A stretch of DNA of 64,000 nt from an uncultured Pelosinus sp. (GTDB lineage Bacteria > Bacillota > Negativicutes > Sporomusales > Acetonemataceae). This document shows positions 26,244-35,214 of this stretch, one piece after another; the first letter of the stretch is position 1, and each line of letters begins with the position of its first letter. A program made the translations under genes and the position numbers. The notes beneath the pieces were generated by a model. The model saw only the letters and a list, made by a program, of their open reading frames with translations, searched no databases and had not been told where the DNA came from. The DNA lies in the NCBI GenBank assembly GCA_900542835.1, contig UQPB01000016.1, positions 4,904 through 68,903 on the forward strand, written 5' to 3'.

Positions 26244-27200
26244 ATGATAAAAACCGTTGCCCTAAATGCCGGAAAGCTGGATTTTGACGGTAAATTGGCT
26301 TTTGCGCCGTTAACGCAGTTGACCGACCTCACTCGCTACGCAGCCAGCAGCCAGAGCGACATTCTTGACCGGGTACAGGATCAAACGGTCATTATCAGCA
26401 AGGAACTGCCGCTTGGCGGTGAACTGATCCGGAAGATGCCGGACTCGGTTAAGCTGATCTGCGAAGCCGGAACCGGCTACAACAACATCGATATCACCGC
26501 CGCCCGCGAGAAAAAGATCACGGTCTGCAATGTTCCCGGCTACAGCACCGGGGCTGTTGCCCAGCTGGCAATCGCCTGCATTCTCAATTTCAGCTCCTCA
26601 TTAAGCCTGCAAAAAACTATGCTGCAGGCCAAGGATTTCAGTAATTTTACCCGTCATTTACAAGTTCCCCACTTTGAATTGAACGCTAAAACCCTGGGGC
26701 TTATCGGCGCGGGCGCCATCAGCCGCCAGACAGCGGTGGTCGCGCATGCTCTGGGCATGAATATTCTCGTTTACAGCCGCAGCCGCAAGGACTGGGCCGA
26801 TCTCAACGCCGCTTTCGTCAGTCTGGACGAAGTTCTGGCAGCTGCCGACTTTCTCAGCATCCATTGTCCGCTGACGCCAGAAACCCGCCACCTCCTGGAC
26901 CGGCACCGCTTCGGGCAAATGAAGTCAACAGCCTATATTATTAACACCGCCCGCGGCCCGATTATCCACGAAGCCGACCTGATCGACGCCCTGCAAAATA
27001 AGCGTCTGGCCGGGGCCGCCTTGGACGTCCAGGATCCGGAACCGCCAGCGCTCGATAACCCGTTATTCACGATGGACAATGTTCTGCTCACGCCGCACAT
27101 CGGCTGGCAGACACTGGAATCCAGACAGCGACTGATTGGCCTGCTGGCAGACAATATTGCCGCCTGGCTGCAGGGCAAGCCTGTAAATACCGTAGCTTAA
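26244..27200 (+). CDS. D-isomer-specific 2-hydroxyacid dehydrogenase
   Basis: 318 residues. The NAD-binding loop is LGLIGAGAIS, and the catalytic set is the Arg of NTARGP, the acidic residue in DVQDPEPP, and the His of LTPHIGW. It is closest to the glycerate/hydroxypyruvate reductase group in length and in EAGTGYNNID. It reduces a 2-keto acid to the D-hydroxy acid with NAD(P)H; the substrate is not readable. The ATG follows TTGGAGG. It has its own strong promoter and terminator, so it is a single-gene unit placed between comEA and comEC. Confidence 0.88.
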   Translation: MIKTVALNAGKLDFDGKLAFAPLTQLTDLTRYAASSQSDILDRVQDQTVIISKELPLGGELIRKMPDSVKLICEAGTGYNNIDITAAREKKITVCNVPGYSTGAVAQLAIACILNFSSSLSLQKTMLQAKDFSNFTRHLQVPHFELNAKTLGLIGAGAISRQTAVVAHALGMNILVYSRSRKDWADLNAAFVSLDEVLAAADFLSIHCPLTPETRHLLDRHRFGQMKSTAYIINTARGPIIHEADLIDALQNKRLAGAALDVQDPEPPALDNPLFTMDNVLLTPHIGWQTLESRQRLIGLLADNIAAWLQGKPVNTVA

Positions 27201-27216
27201 ATTGACCTGGGGAACC

Positions 27217-27257
27217 AAAAAAGCCGGAAGCAGACGCGGTCTGCTTCCGGCTTTTTT
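27217..27257 (+). terminator. bidirectional terminator
   Basis: AAAAAAGCCGGAAGCAGAC pairs with GTCTGCTTCCGGCTTTTTT around CGCG. It is flanked by A and T runs, so it can end both the dehydrogenase gene and the convergent comEA transcript. Confidence 0.92.
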
Positions 27258-27284
27258 CAGTTGATGGCCGGGATCGCGGCCTGA

Positions 27285-27866
27285 CTACAAGGAGACTTTA
27301 TCCTTCAGAGCATTATACTTGGCTGCACCGATGCCGGATACGTTTTTCAAATCCTCAATGGCCTGAAAACTGCCCTGCGTGGCGCGGTATTCCAGTATCC
27401 GGTCGGCCAGAGCCGGTCCGATTCCCGGCAGCGACTCCAGCTGCTGCTTATCTGCCTGGTTCAGGCTGACCTTGCCGCCGCTCCGGGCAGACCCGGCGGC
27501 TGGAGCGGCGGCAGCCGACGCCAGACTGCCGGGAACATGGATCTGCATGCCGTCACGTACTTTTTGCGCTAAATTCACCGCGGCGGTATCGGCGCCGCCG
27601 GCAAAGCCGCCGGCGGCATTTACACAGTCAATCGCCCGCGGCGTCCCTGCCAGCGCGTACACGCCGGGGCGGACGACAAAACCGCTTACATAAACAACAA
27701 TTTCGGCAGCGGGCTCCGGCGCCGCATTGTCAACAGGCAGAACCGGAACAGGCCCTGCTGGCTCCAGGGACCGGCTTTGCTGCTGCCACACAGCTAACGC
27801 CCCTGACAGGACCACTGCCAGTATCAGAACCCCCAACAAGTACTGCCGCTTCCGGAACTGTTCCAT
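27285..27866 (-). CDS. comEA: competence DNA receptor ComEA
   Basis: 193 residues from the ATG at 27866 (GGAGG five nt before). One membrane anchor (about 8-26) precedes an SLBB domain (IVVYVSGFVVRPGVYAL), an Ala-rich linker and a C-terminal double helix-hairpin-helix domain (LNQADKQQLESLPGIGPALA). It binds double-stranded DNA outside the membrane and hands it to ComEC. It begins 18 nt after leuS, so it would be transcribed under the leuS T-box. Confidence 0.93.
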   Translation of the reverse strand: MEQFRKRQYLLGVLILAVVLSGALAVWQQQSRSLEPAGPVPVLPVDNAAPEPAAEIVVYVSGFVVRPGVYALAGTPRAIDCVNAAGGFAGGADTAAVNLAQKVRDGMQIHVPGSLASAAAAPAAGSARSGGKVSLNQADKQQLESLPGIGPALADRILEYRATQGSFQAIEDLKNVSGIGAAKYNALKDKVSL

Positions 27867-27884
27867 GCTCGCCTCCAAAACAGT

Positions 27885-30356
27885 CTATTTTACGACTATG
27901 TTCACCAGACGCTGCGGAACGCAAATAACCTTCACAACTTGTTTACCATCAATTAGAGACTGTACCTTTTCCTGAGCCAAAGCCAGCTTCTCCAGGGTCG
28001 GCGCATCAATGCCGGCGGGAACCAGGATCTTGTCTCTGACCTTGCCGTTAATTTGCAGCACAACCTCCATCTCGTCCACCTTTACTGCCTCGGGATCATA
28101 AACAGGCCATTCCTGTTTATGCACACTGCCGGTAAAACCAGCCTCATGCCACAACTCCTCCGTTATATGCGGTGCGAAAGCGGCAAGCAGCCGCAGCAGG
28201 GCCGAAACCGTTTCCCGGAGCAGGCCGGGGTTGACGTTAGGCTCGTCCTTCAGCTGATACATGGCGTTAACCAGTTCCATAATGGCACTGATAGCGGTAT
28301 TGAAATTAAAGCGGTCGCCAATATCGTCGCTAACCCGTTTAATGCTAACATGCAGAACGCGGCGCAATTCTCTTTCCGGCTTGGTTAAGCTGGCTTCACC
28401 ACTTTCCTGGCCGTTAAACTGCGGCGCATAGTGAGCCACAATTCGCCAGAGGCGGCTGAGGAAACGGTAAGCGCCCTCAACGCCCTGATCGCTCCATTCC
28501 AGATCCCGTTCCGGCGGCGCTGCGAACAGAATGAACAAACGGGCGGTATCGGCGCCGTATTTGCGGACAATCTCCTCCGGCGACACCACATTGCCTTTCG
28601 ATTTCGACATCTTCGCGCCGTCTTTGATGACCATCCCCTGGGTCAGCAGATTCTTAAACGGTTCATTGACATTGACAATACCGGCGTCTTTCAGCACTTT
28701 GGTAAAGAAGCGGGAATACAAGAGATGCAAAATAGCATGTTCAATGCCGCCGATATATTGATCCACCGGCATCCAGTAATTTGCCTTCTGGCTATCCACC
28801 GGTGCCGTCTGCGTATCCGGACTGGTATAGCGCAGATAATACCAGGAAGAACAAATAAAGGTATCCATCGTATCGGTTTCGCGCCGGGCGTCTTTGCCGC
28901 AAACCGGGCACTGGCACTTTACGAACCGCTCCGCTTTTGCCAGCGGCGATACCGAGCCGGTATCAAACGAGATATCTTCCGGCAGCATCACCGGCAGATC
29001 TTTTTCCGGCACCGGCACCGCCCCGCAGTCAGGACAGTAAATGATCGGAATCGGTGCGCCCCAGTAGCGCTGACGGGAAATCAGCCAATCGCGCAGGCGG
29101 TAATTAACGCGGCGCTTGCCGATGCCGCGCCGCTGCAGCCAGTCGGCGACCGCTTCCTTGCCGGCTTCATTATCCTTGCCGCTGAATTCGCCTGAGTCGA
29201 CCATTACGCCAGGGCCGTCATAGGCGCCGTCCATGGCTGCAAGCTGTAATGACTGCCCTTCCGGCTGAATGACCAGCTTTTTCGGCAGGCCGTATTTGCC
29301 GGCAAACTGCCAGTCCCGCTCGTCGTGCGCCGGCACGCCCATGACAGCGCCGGTACCGTATTCGTAGAGCACATAGTTGGCAACCCAGACAGGAATCCGC
29401 TCACCTGTGAACGGATGAATCACATACGAACCGGTAAACATACCCTCTTTTTCCGTATCGGTCGAGGTCCGGCTAATCTCACTCAGGTTTCTGACCTTCT
29501 CGACAAAAGCCCGTACCGCGGCTTCCGTCTCCTGGCCGGCAATCAGCTGCTCAACCAACGGGTGCTCGGGCGCCAGAACAACATAGGTAACGCCAAATAC
29601 CGTATCCTGGCGGGTAGTGTATACAGAGACCTCTCCCTCGCCCTCCGCGAGTTTAAATGCAAATTCGGCGCCAACACTGCGGCCGATCCAGTTTTCCTGC
29701 ATTGTTTTTACGCGCTCAGGCCAGCCGCCAAGCTCGCTGAGATCTGCCAGCAATCTATCCGCGTAGTCGGTAATCCGAAAAAACCATTGTTCCAGTTCTT
29801 TCTTGACAACAACCGAATCACAGCGCCAGCACTGACCGTCAATGACCTGCTCATTTGCCAGCACGGTATTGCATTCGTCGCACCAATTGACAGCCGCTTT
29901 CTTTTTATAGGCCAGTCCCCGCTTATACATCAGCAAAAACAGCCATTGCGTCCAGCGGTAATAATCGGGATGACAGGTGGCCACTTCCCGGTCCCAGTCG
30001 TAGGAAAGCCCCAGCTTCTGCTGCTGCCCGCGCATATTGGAAATATTTTCCCAGGTCCATTTTGAGGGATGAATACCGTGCTTAATCGCCGCGTTTTCCG
30101 CCGGCATGCCAAATGCGTCCCACCCCATCGGATGCAGGACGTTATAGCCTTTCATGCGCTTGAAGCGGGCGATGACATCGCCAATGGAATAGTTGCGGAC
30201 ATGTCCCATATGCAGATTGCCGGACGGATACGGAAACATCTCCAGCACATAGTATTCCGGCTTCTGCCGGTTCATCTCGCTGGCAAACGATTTTTCCTCA
30301 GCCCATACCCGCTGCCATTTCGCTTCAATCTCCTGAGGTATGTACTTTTCGTTCAT
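27885..30356 (-). CDS. leuS: leucyl-tRNA synthetase
   Basis: 823 residues, the bacterial length. It has the class I HIGH motif as HMGH (49-52), the CP1 editing domain with the TSTDTEKEG-like region, zinc-ribbon cysteines (YCPDCG, CQCPVCGK) and KMSKS at 582-586. It charges tRNA-Leu. The ATG follows AGGAGG. A T-box leader with a Leu specifier lies upstream and comEA follows in the same transcript. Confidence 0.98.
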   Translation of the reverse strand: MNEKYIPQEIEAKWQRVWAEEKSFASEMNRQKPEYYVLEMFPYPSGNLHMGHVRNYSIGDVIARFKRMKGYNVLHPMGWDAFGMPAENAAIKHGIHPSKWTWENISNMRGQQQKLGLSYDWDREVATCHPDYYRWTQWLFLLMYKRGLAYKKKAAVNWCDECNTVLANEQVIDGQCWRCDSVVVKKELEQWFFRITDYADRLLADLSELGGWPERVKTMQENWIGRSVGAEFAFKLAEGEGEVSVYTTRQDTVFGVTYVVLAPEHPLVEQLIAGQETEAAVRAFVEKVRNLSEISRTSTDTEKEGMFTGSYVIHPFTGERIPVWVANYVLYEYGTGAVMGVPAHDERDWQFAGKYGLPKKLVIQPEGQSLQLAAMDGAYDGPGVMVDSGEFSGKDNEAGKEAVADWLQRRGIGKRRVNYRLRDWLISRQRYWGAPIPIIYCPDCGAVPVPEKDLPVMLPEDISFDTGSVSPLAKAERFVKCQCPVCGKDARRETDTMDTFICSSWYYLRYTSPDTQTAPVDSQKANYWMPVDQYIGGIEHAILHLLYSRFFTKVLKDAGIVNVNEPFKNLLTQGMVIKDGAKMSKSKGNVVSPEEIVRKYGADTARLFILFAAPPERDLEWSDQGVEGAYRFLSRLWRIVAHYAPQFNGQESGEASLTKPERELRRVLHVSIKRVSDDIGDRFNFNTAISAIMELVNAMYQLKDEPNVNPGLLRETVSALLRLLAAFAPHITEELWHEAGFTGSVHKQEWPVYDPEAVKVDEMEVVLQINGKVRDKILVPAGIDAPTLEKLALAQEKVQSLIDGKQVVKVICVPQRLVNIVVK

Positions 30357-30388
30357 GAGACTGTCCTCCTATGTACAATGAAAATTTT

Positions 30389-30421
30389 AAAAAAACGCCC
30401 CCGGCGTTTCTGCCAGGGACG
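30389..30421 (-). terminator. leuS T-box terminator
   Basis: CGTCCCTGGC pairs with GCCGGGGGCG (with G-U pairs) and is followed by TTTTTTT. It is the off state of the T-box switch, which the antiterminator would prevent. Confidence 0.88.
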
Positions 30422-30613
30422 AGATTTTCCTCTCGCGGTACCACCCTGTTTGACGGCCAGCGCCGCCCGCTTGCGACCGGTAACGACGGTAAGACGGCAT
30501 CGATGCCGATGCTCCTCAGCAGCGAGTTGGGCAAACTGGCGCATTGGCTTGCATCATCCGCCAATTTTCTGTGCCGCCGGCAATTGCTTACTACTCTGCA
30601 TCGCAGGATTTTC
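30389..30613 (-). promoter_or_regulatory. T-box riboswitch, leucine type
   Basis: The T-box sequence AGGGTGGTACCGCG lies at 30434-30447 (minus strand). Stem I begins with GCGATGCAGAGTAGTAAG, and the distal side reads CCCAACTCGCTGC, where CTC is the likely specifier codon for Leu. A terminator and T run follow. Uncharged tRNA-Leu(GAG) would bind and let leuS and comEA be transcribed. The specifier position is my reading of the stem, not a computed fold. Confidence 0.9.
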
Positions 30614-30619
30614 GCTACT

Positions 30620-30648
30620 AGTATAAACCCGGAAGCGAAAAAAGTCAA
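30620..30648 (-). promoter_or_regulatory. leuS promoter
   Basis: TTGACT (30643-30648) and TATACT (30620-30625) on the minus strand are 17 nt apart, and stem I of the T-box begins a few bases after the predicted start. Confidence 0.87.
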
Positions 30649-30877
30649 TTGCCGCATGCGCCGGGCAGCCAGCTGCCGCCAACAGGCCCGAAAGAACCGG
30701 TAAAAAACGGTTCCGTGAACGCAGCTGGACGCAGAACTGAATCCGCCAAAGCCCCCGGCGCGCTGCGCTCGACGCACCAGGCAGCCAAAACGATCTGTTG
30801 CTGTTCATGAACATCTGCCGAAAAGTTCTAGCCGGCAGTTAAACAAGCATAAACTGTACTATCTGAGGAGGTGTATC

Positions 30878-31264
30878 ATGTACAAATTAATTATCGGCAA
30901 TGTGCGAATCAGCGTTCACGATGACACGATAGCCCGGAATCAAGCTATAATCGCCGCTCAGGATGAGGTGCAAAAAGCCGCAAGAGCAGGCAAGCAATTA
31001 AGCCAAATCGATATTTTTGAATCCGGCGACGGAATCAGTGTTAAGGTCACGGAAAAGGCTGGCGTCCGCGCCAGCCGCAAAACATTGAAGCAAAGCATGT
31101 ATGACAGCGTATTAAGCGCCGCCAAAGAAATTCTCGGTGCCAGCGCGGCGGGCCCCGATACCTGGGTTGACGACGACAGCGGCCAGCAATGGCATGGCTC
31201 GGAAGTGGAAGCAGCCCGCAGCAAAGTTCTTACCGAACTCTCCTCCTGGCTTAAACAGGCTTAG
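30878..31264 (+). CDS. hypothetical protein, 128 aa
   Basis: The ATG follows GAGGAGGTG. The first 50 residues look like a compact beta-alpha unit (YKLIIGNVRISVHDD, then QIDIFESGDGISVKV), the rest helical with a conserved-looking TWVDDDSGQQWHGSEVE segment and a final amphipathic helix. No signal peptide or membrane segment, so it is likely cytoplasmic. It stands alone between the leuS leader and a repeat-bearing gap. I do not recognise the family. Confidence 0.75.
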   Translation: MYKLIIGNVRISVHDDTIARNQAIIAAQDEVQKAARAGKQLSQIDIFESGDGISVKVTEKAGVRASRKTLKQSMYDSVLSAAKEILGASAAGPDTWVDDDSGQQWHGSEVEAARSKVLTELSSWLKQA

Positions 31265-31339
31265 TGTTCTGTCAACGTTATCCTTTAGATTTGATGACGG
31301 TTAAAACGACAAATACGGGACGGCCGTAAAAGCCGGGCA

Positions 31340-31440
31340 TGCGGGAGGCAGTTGACCACGGAGCACACGGAGTCCGCACGAACATAACTCTGTGTCCTTC
31401 ATGGCATCGTTCCCTGCTTACTTTTGCAACACCCTTATAG
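31340..31440. repeat. dispersed CTCCGTG-type repeat, short copy
   Basis: Words GACCACGGAGCACACGGAGTCCGC and ACTCTGTGTCCTTCATGG (read as short blocks) match the repeat family at 7390-7676 and 63880-64000. It lies in a 390-nt gap without a gene. Confidence 0.55.
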
Positions 31441-31514
31441 GTTATGGGTATTCTCTTGTCGCGGCCGCAAACGCTTGCCGTGCACGTCGTTTATAACTGG
31501 CCAGATACTGGCTT

Positions 31515-31552
31515 GCAACCCGGCATTCAGGTCAGCCTGAACGCCGGGTTGC
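31515..31552. repeat. long hairpin upstream of the phosphoesterase gene
   Basis: GCAACCCGGCATTCAGG and its complement (one mismatch) enclose TCAG. No T run follows on the plus strand, so it is more a structured or palindromic element than a terminator. Confidence 0.6.
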
Positions 31553-31597
31553 GTCATTTCCGGCACAGTTGTCCCGCGATTTTGACAGGAGTCAGGC

Positions 31598-31626
31598 TTG
31601 CGGCTATCGGCATTTTTCTGTACTAT
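31598..31626 (+). promoter_or_regulatory. likely phosphoesterase promoter
   Basis: TTGCGG (31598-31603) and TACTAT (31621-31626) are 17 nt apart and 30 nt before the ATG at 31657. Confidence 0.5.
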
Positions 31627-31656
31627 AGAAGCAGAAGCGTTGAGAGGAACATTTTT

Positions 31657-32388
31657 ATGAATATCTATGCTATTGCCGACCTGCATCTTTCCGGATCCCC
31701 CCCCGCCAAACCCATGACCGTTTTCGGGAGCCACTGGAGCGGCCATTGGGAAAAAATCAAAACCGACTGGCGGCAGAAAGTCGCTGAAACCGACATCGTC
31801 CTGCTGGCCGGGGATCTTTCCTGGGGTATGCGCTGGTCGGAAGCGCTGCCGGATTTAGAGGAAATCATGACACTGCCGGGACGAAAAATTCTGATAAGAG
31901 GCAATCACGACTACTGGTGGCAAACAGTCAGCAAAATGTCGCGAGCGGTAGACAATCGTCTCACTTTTTTACAAAACAGCTTTGTGGAAGCCGGTGAATG
32001 GGCCATTTGCGGCTCCCGCGGCTGGACCTGCCCCGGCGACAGCGACTTCGGCGCGGCAGACCTGGCTATCTATCAGCGGGAACTGGCCAGACTGCGTTTA
32101 TCGCTGACGGCCGCGCAGCAGGCTGGCTTTGCCAATATTATTGTCATGCTGCATTATCCGCCTAGTGATGCCAGATTGCGGCAAACCGGCTTTACCGACT
32201 TGCTGGATGAATTCTGCGTTTCCGTGTGCGTTTACGGCCATCTGCATGGTGATGCCGCCAAATACGGCCCATCCGGCTGCCGCAATCACACCGCTTTTGC
32301 TTTGGTCGCCTGCGACGCGACAGAATTTACCCTGCGCCCGGTTCTCTGCAATGGCAGGATTTACTCGCCAAACAACGAAACCATATAA
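31657..32388 (+). CDS. metallophosphoesterase (COG1768-type)
   Basis: 243 residues from the ATG at 31657 (GAGAGGA before it). All calcineurin-like metal motifs are present: IADLHL near the start, AGDLSWG, RGNHDYWW, MLHYPP and YGHLHG. The DLSWGMRW extension marks a bacterial group of predicted phosphohydrolases with unknown substrate. It would be cytoplasmic. The next gene, a zinc-ribbon protein, starts 28 nt downstream and is probably cotranscribed. Confidence 0.88.
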   Translation: MNIYAIADLHLSGSPPAKPMTVFGSHWSGHWEKIKTDWRQKVAETDIVLLAGDLSWGMRWSEALPDLEEIMTLPGRKILIRGNHDYWWQTVSKMSRAVDNRLTFLQNSFVEAGEWAICGSRGWTCPGDSDFGAADLAIYQRELARLRLSLTAAQQAGFANIIVMLHYPPSDARLRQTGFTDLLDEFCVSVCVYGHLHGDAAKYGPSGCRNHTAFALVACDATEFTLRPVLCNGRIYSPNNETI

Positions 32389-32416
32389 AAAGCCGCCATT
32401 CCGAGGGGGTAGTCAT

Positions 32417-33037
32417 ATGGTTGAACCGTACAATTTTGTCCGCAACTATGATGACTTTAGCAGCGAACGCGGCTACCAGTTTGAATTTTACTGCGACCGC
32501 TGCGGCACGACCTTCCGCATTGAATTTCAATCCCCGTTCAGAGATGATCTCCTATTCGGCACGGACAACGGCGGATCAGGCGTACGCTTTTCCCCTGATC
32601 CGGACCCGTTAACGCCGGTACGCGCCTCAGCGCACTGGCGTCAGGCACACGAACGCGCGTTTCACCGCGCTATCGTCGAAGCCAGATCCGACTTCATCCA
32701 ATGTCCGCGTTGCTGCCGCTGGGTTTGCCGTAAAAATTGCTGGAATAATCAAAAATCACTATGCAAAGACTGCTCTCCTGATTTTGGCATTGACACCCTG
32801 CCAGCGACCGGCTTTAGCGAACCAAGCGAAGAATGGCAGCAGCCACTTCCTTCGCCAAGTGCAGCAGGCAAATTATTCACCTCCTGCCCCAACTGTGAGG
32901 CGCTGCTGCCGGCCAGCGTCAAATTCTGCCCCGATTGCGGCACAAAGATTCAACTGACATCACACTGCTCCGAATGCGGCGCTCCCCTGGGCCAGAACCA
33001 CCAATACTGTCTGGACTGCGGCGCCAAACGGAAATAG
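32417..33037 (+). CDS. zinc-ribbon protein, 206 aa
   Basis: The ATG at 32417 follows GAGGGGG. The N-terminal half has CDRCG (about 26-30), CPRCCRWVCRKNCW and CKDC; the C-terminal part has a double zinc ribbon with CPNCE, CPDCG, CSECG and CLDCG. That makes several likely zinc sites. No enzyme domain is visible, so it is probably a binding or scaffold protein. It pairs with the phosphoesterase gene and ends just before a strong terminator. Confidence 0.8.
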   Translation: MVEPYNFVRNYDDFSSERGYQFEFYCDRCGTTFRIEFQSPFRDDLLFGTDNGGSGVRFSPDPDPLTPVRASAHWRQAHERAFHRAIVEARSDFIQCPRCCRWVCRKNCWNNQKSLCKDCSPDFGIDTLPATGFSEPSEEWQQPLPSPSAAGKLFTSCPNCEALLPASVKFCPDCGTKIQLTSHCSECGAPLGQNHQYCLDCGAKRK

Positions 33038-33079
33038 GTCTATCGGCAAACGCGACACCAGGCGTTTGCCGATAGACCT
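33036..33079 (+). terminator. terminator
   Basis: GGTCTATCGGCAAACGC pairs with GCGTTTGCCGATAGACC and is followed by TTTCATT. It starts at the stop codon of the zinc-ribbon gene and separates it from the convergent EF-G-like gene. Confidence 0.88.
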
Positions 33080-33096
33080 TTCATTCGTCATTGTCT

Positions 33097-35187
33097 TTAT
33101 TCCTCGTCCGCCTTATCTTTCTTATGCGCCGCGATAATCGTGTCGGCAATGCGCTGCGGCACATCCTCATAATGGTCAAAGGCCATGTCAAAACTGCCTC
33201 TTCCCTGCGTTAACGAGCGCAAATCAATCGAGTAGCGGAAAACTTCCGCCAGCGGCGCCTGGGCCCGCACGCTGCCCAAGCCGTCTCCGATCGGTTCCAT
33301 GCCGAGGATACGGCCGCGGCGGCTGTTAAAATCACCGATGATATCACCCATACTGCTTTCCGGCACAGTGACAGACAGGCTGTAGACAGGCTCCAGCAGA
33401 ACCGGCTTAGCCTGAAGAACCCCTTTTTTCAACGCACTGGAGGCAGCGATCTTAAATGCCATTTCCGAGGAATCAACATCATGATAAGAGCCGTCAACCA
33501 GCGTAACTTTGATATCAGTCATCGGGTAACCGGCCAGAACGCCGCCGGTCATCGCCTCACGAATCCCCTTTTCGACCGCAGGAAAATACTGGCGTGGCAC
33601 AGCGCCGCCAAAAATATTTTCGGCAAATTCAAAGCCGCTTCCCGCCGGCAGCGGGTCAATCTGCAGCCAGACATGGCCGTACTGGCCGTGGCCGCCGCTC
33701 TGTTTCTTATGTTTATACTCCACCTTAACGCTGCTGCGTACTGTTTCACGGTAGGGAATCTTGGGATCGCTGAGCTTAACGTCAACGCCAAATTTCCGTT
33801 TCATCCGTTCGGCAACAACCTCCAGATGCATATCGCTGAGACCGCTCACCAGCAATTGGAACGTTTCCGTGTTTTTTTCCACCCGGAAAGTCGCGTCTTC
33901 GTCCTGCATTCTGAACAGGGCGTTGCCCAGTTTATCCTCATCGCCTTTATTCTTGGCCTCAATACTCATGGTAAACATCGGCTTAGGATAGGCAATCGGT
34001 TCGAATAGAATCGGTTTGTCTTTGTCGCAAAGCGTGTCGCCGGTCGCCGTTTCCTGCAGTTTAGCGACAACAACAATATCGCCGGCATTAGCCACAGACA
34101 ACGGGTCCTGGGTTTTACCGCGGAGCGTAAAAATGCTGCCGATTCGCTCCGATTTATCGCGTGATGCATTATACAGATTGCCGTCAGGCTTGAGCGCCCC
34201 GGAAAAAATCCGGATAAAGCTTAAGCGGCCGACGAACGGATCGGCGTTGGTTTTAAATACCAAAGCCGAAAACGGATCGTCGGCAGCGCGCCGCAGCGCT
34301 TCTTTCGTCACCGGATGCACTCCTGCGGCAGCCCGGCTGTCCGGCGACGGGATATAACTGGCAACCGCGTCCAAAAACATGCTTACGCCGATGTTTTTCA
34401 CGGCAGATCCGCAGAATACCGGGCAAACCTTGCCGCTGGCAATACTCTGGCAAAGACCGCTTTGAATCTCGGCATCGGACAGTTCTTCCCCTTCCAGATA
34501 TTTTGTCAGCAGTTCATCATCCGTTTCGGCGGCGGCCTCAATCAGCGCCTGCCGTGCCGCTTCGGCCTTATCAGCCAGGTCGGCGGGGATATCCGACTCC
34601 GTATACTGCGTTGCCTGCGGATTAGCCGGCAAATACGCCTTCATTGTCACCAGATCGATAACACCCTTGAAACTGTCGGCAGCACCGATTGGCAGCATCA
34701 GCGGCACAATGCCAACACCACCGCCCAGCTTTTGTTTCATCTCCTCAACAACCATATCAAAATCGGCATTTTCCCGGTCCATTTTATTGATAAAAGCGAT
34801 TCGCGGCAGAGCTGCCTCATTCGCGTAGCGCCATACTTTCTCTGTTTCCACTTCCACGCCGGAAGCTGCGCATAATACGACGGCCACCCCGTCAACCGCC
34901 CGGAGAATGCCTTTGACCTCGGCGACAAAATCAGCATAGCCGGGAGTATCAATGCAATTGATCTTATAGCCGCGCCACTCGCTGGGCGCCAAAGCCGCGC
35001 TGATCGTTACTTTGCGCTTCACTTCTTCCGGTTCAAAGTCAGTTGTTGCCGTGCCATCGTCAACCCGGCCCAGCCGGTTAACCGCGCCCGCATTGTACAG
35101 AAACGCTTCCGCCAAAGAAGTCTTGCCGGCTCCACCGTGCGCCACAATACCAATATTCCGGATAGTGCTGCTTTTGTACTCCTTCAA
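33097..35187 (-). CDS. elongation factor G-like GTPase (EF-G2 type)
   Basis: 696 residues from a TTG at 35187 with GGAGGGA seven nt before it. The five EF-G domains are in order. Two signature spots differ from canonical EF-G: the P-loop is AHGGAGKTS instead of AHIDAGKTT, and switch II reads DTPGYADF, so Tyr replaces the GTPase-activating His. NKMD is intact. These changes mark the EF-G-like paralogue group found beside a normal fusA in many bacteria, whose role in translocation is unclear. It is not next to rpsL/rpsG/tuf, which also argues against it being the main EF-G. Confidence 0.88.
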   Translation of the reverse strand: MKEYKSSTIRNIGIVAHGGAGKTSLAEAFLYNAGAVNRLGRVDDGTATTDFEPEEVKRKVTISAALAPSEWRGYKINCIDTPGYADFVAEVKGILRAVDGVAVVLCAASGVEVETEKVWRYANEAALPRIAFINKMDRENADFDMVVEEMKQKLGGGVGIVPLMLPIGAADSFKGVIDLVTMKAYLPANPQATQYTESDIPADLADKAEAARQALIEAAAETDDELLTKYLEGEELSDAEIQSGLCQSIASGKVCPVFCGSAVKNIGVSMFLDAVASYIPSPDSRAAAGVHPVTKEALRRAADDPFSALVFKTNADPFVGRLSFIRIFSGALKPDGNLYNASRDKSERIGSIFTLRGKTQDPLSVANAGDIVVVAKLQETATGDTLCDKDKPILFEPIAYPKPMFTMSIEAKNKGDEDKLGNALFRMQDEDATFRVEKNTETFQLLVSGLSDMHLEVVAERMKRKFGVDVKLSDPKIPYRETVRSSVKVEYKHKKQSGGHGQYGHVWLQIDPLPAGSGFEFAENIFGGAVPRQYFPAVEKGIREAMTGGVLAGYPMTDIKVTLVDGSYHDVDSSEMAFKIAASSALKKGVLQAKPVLLEPVYSLSVTVPESSMGDIIGDFNSRRGRILGMEPIGDGLGSVRAQAPLAEVFRYSIDLRSLTQGRGSFDMAFDHYEDVPQRIADTIIAAHKKDKADEE

Positions 35188-35214
35188 GGTCAGATCCCTC
35201 CTACAACGTATTGA

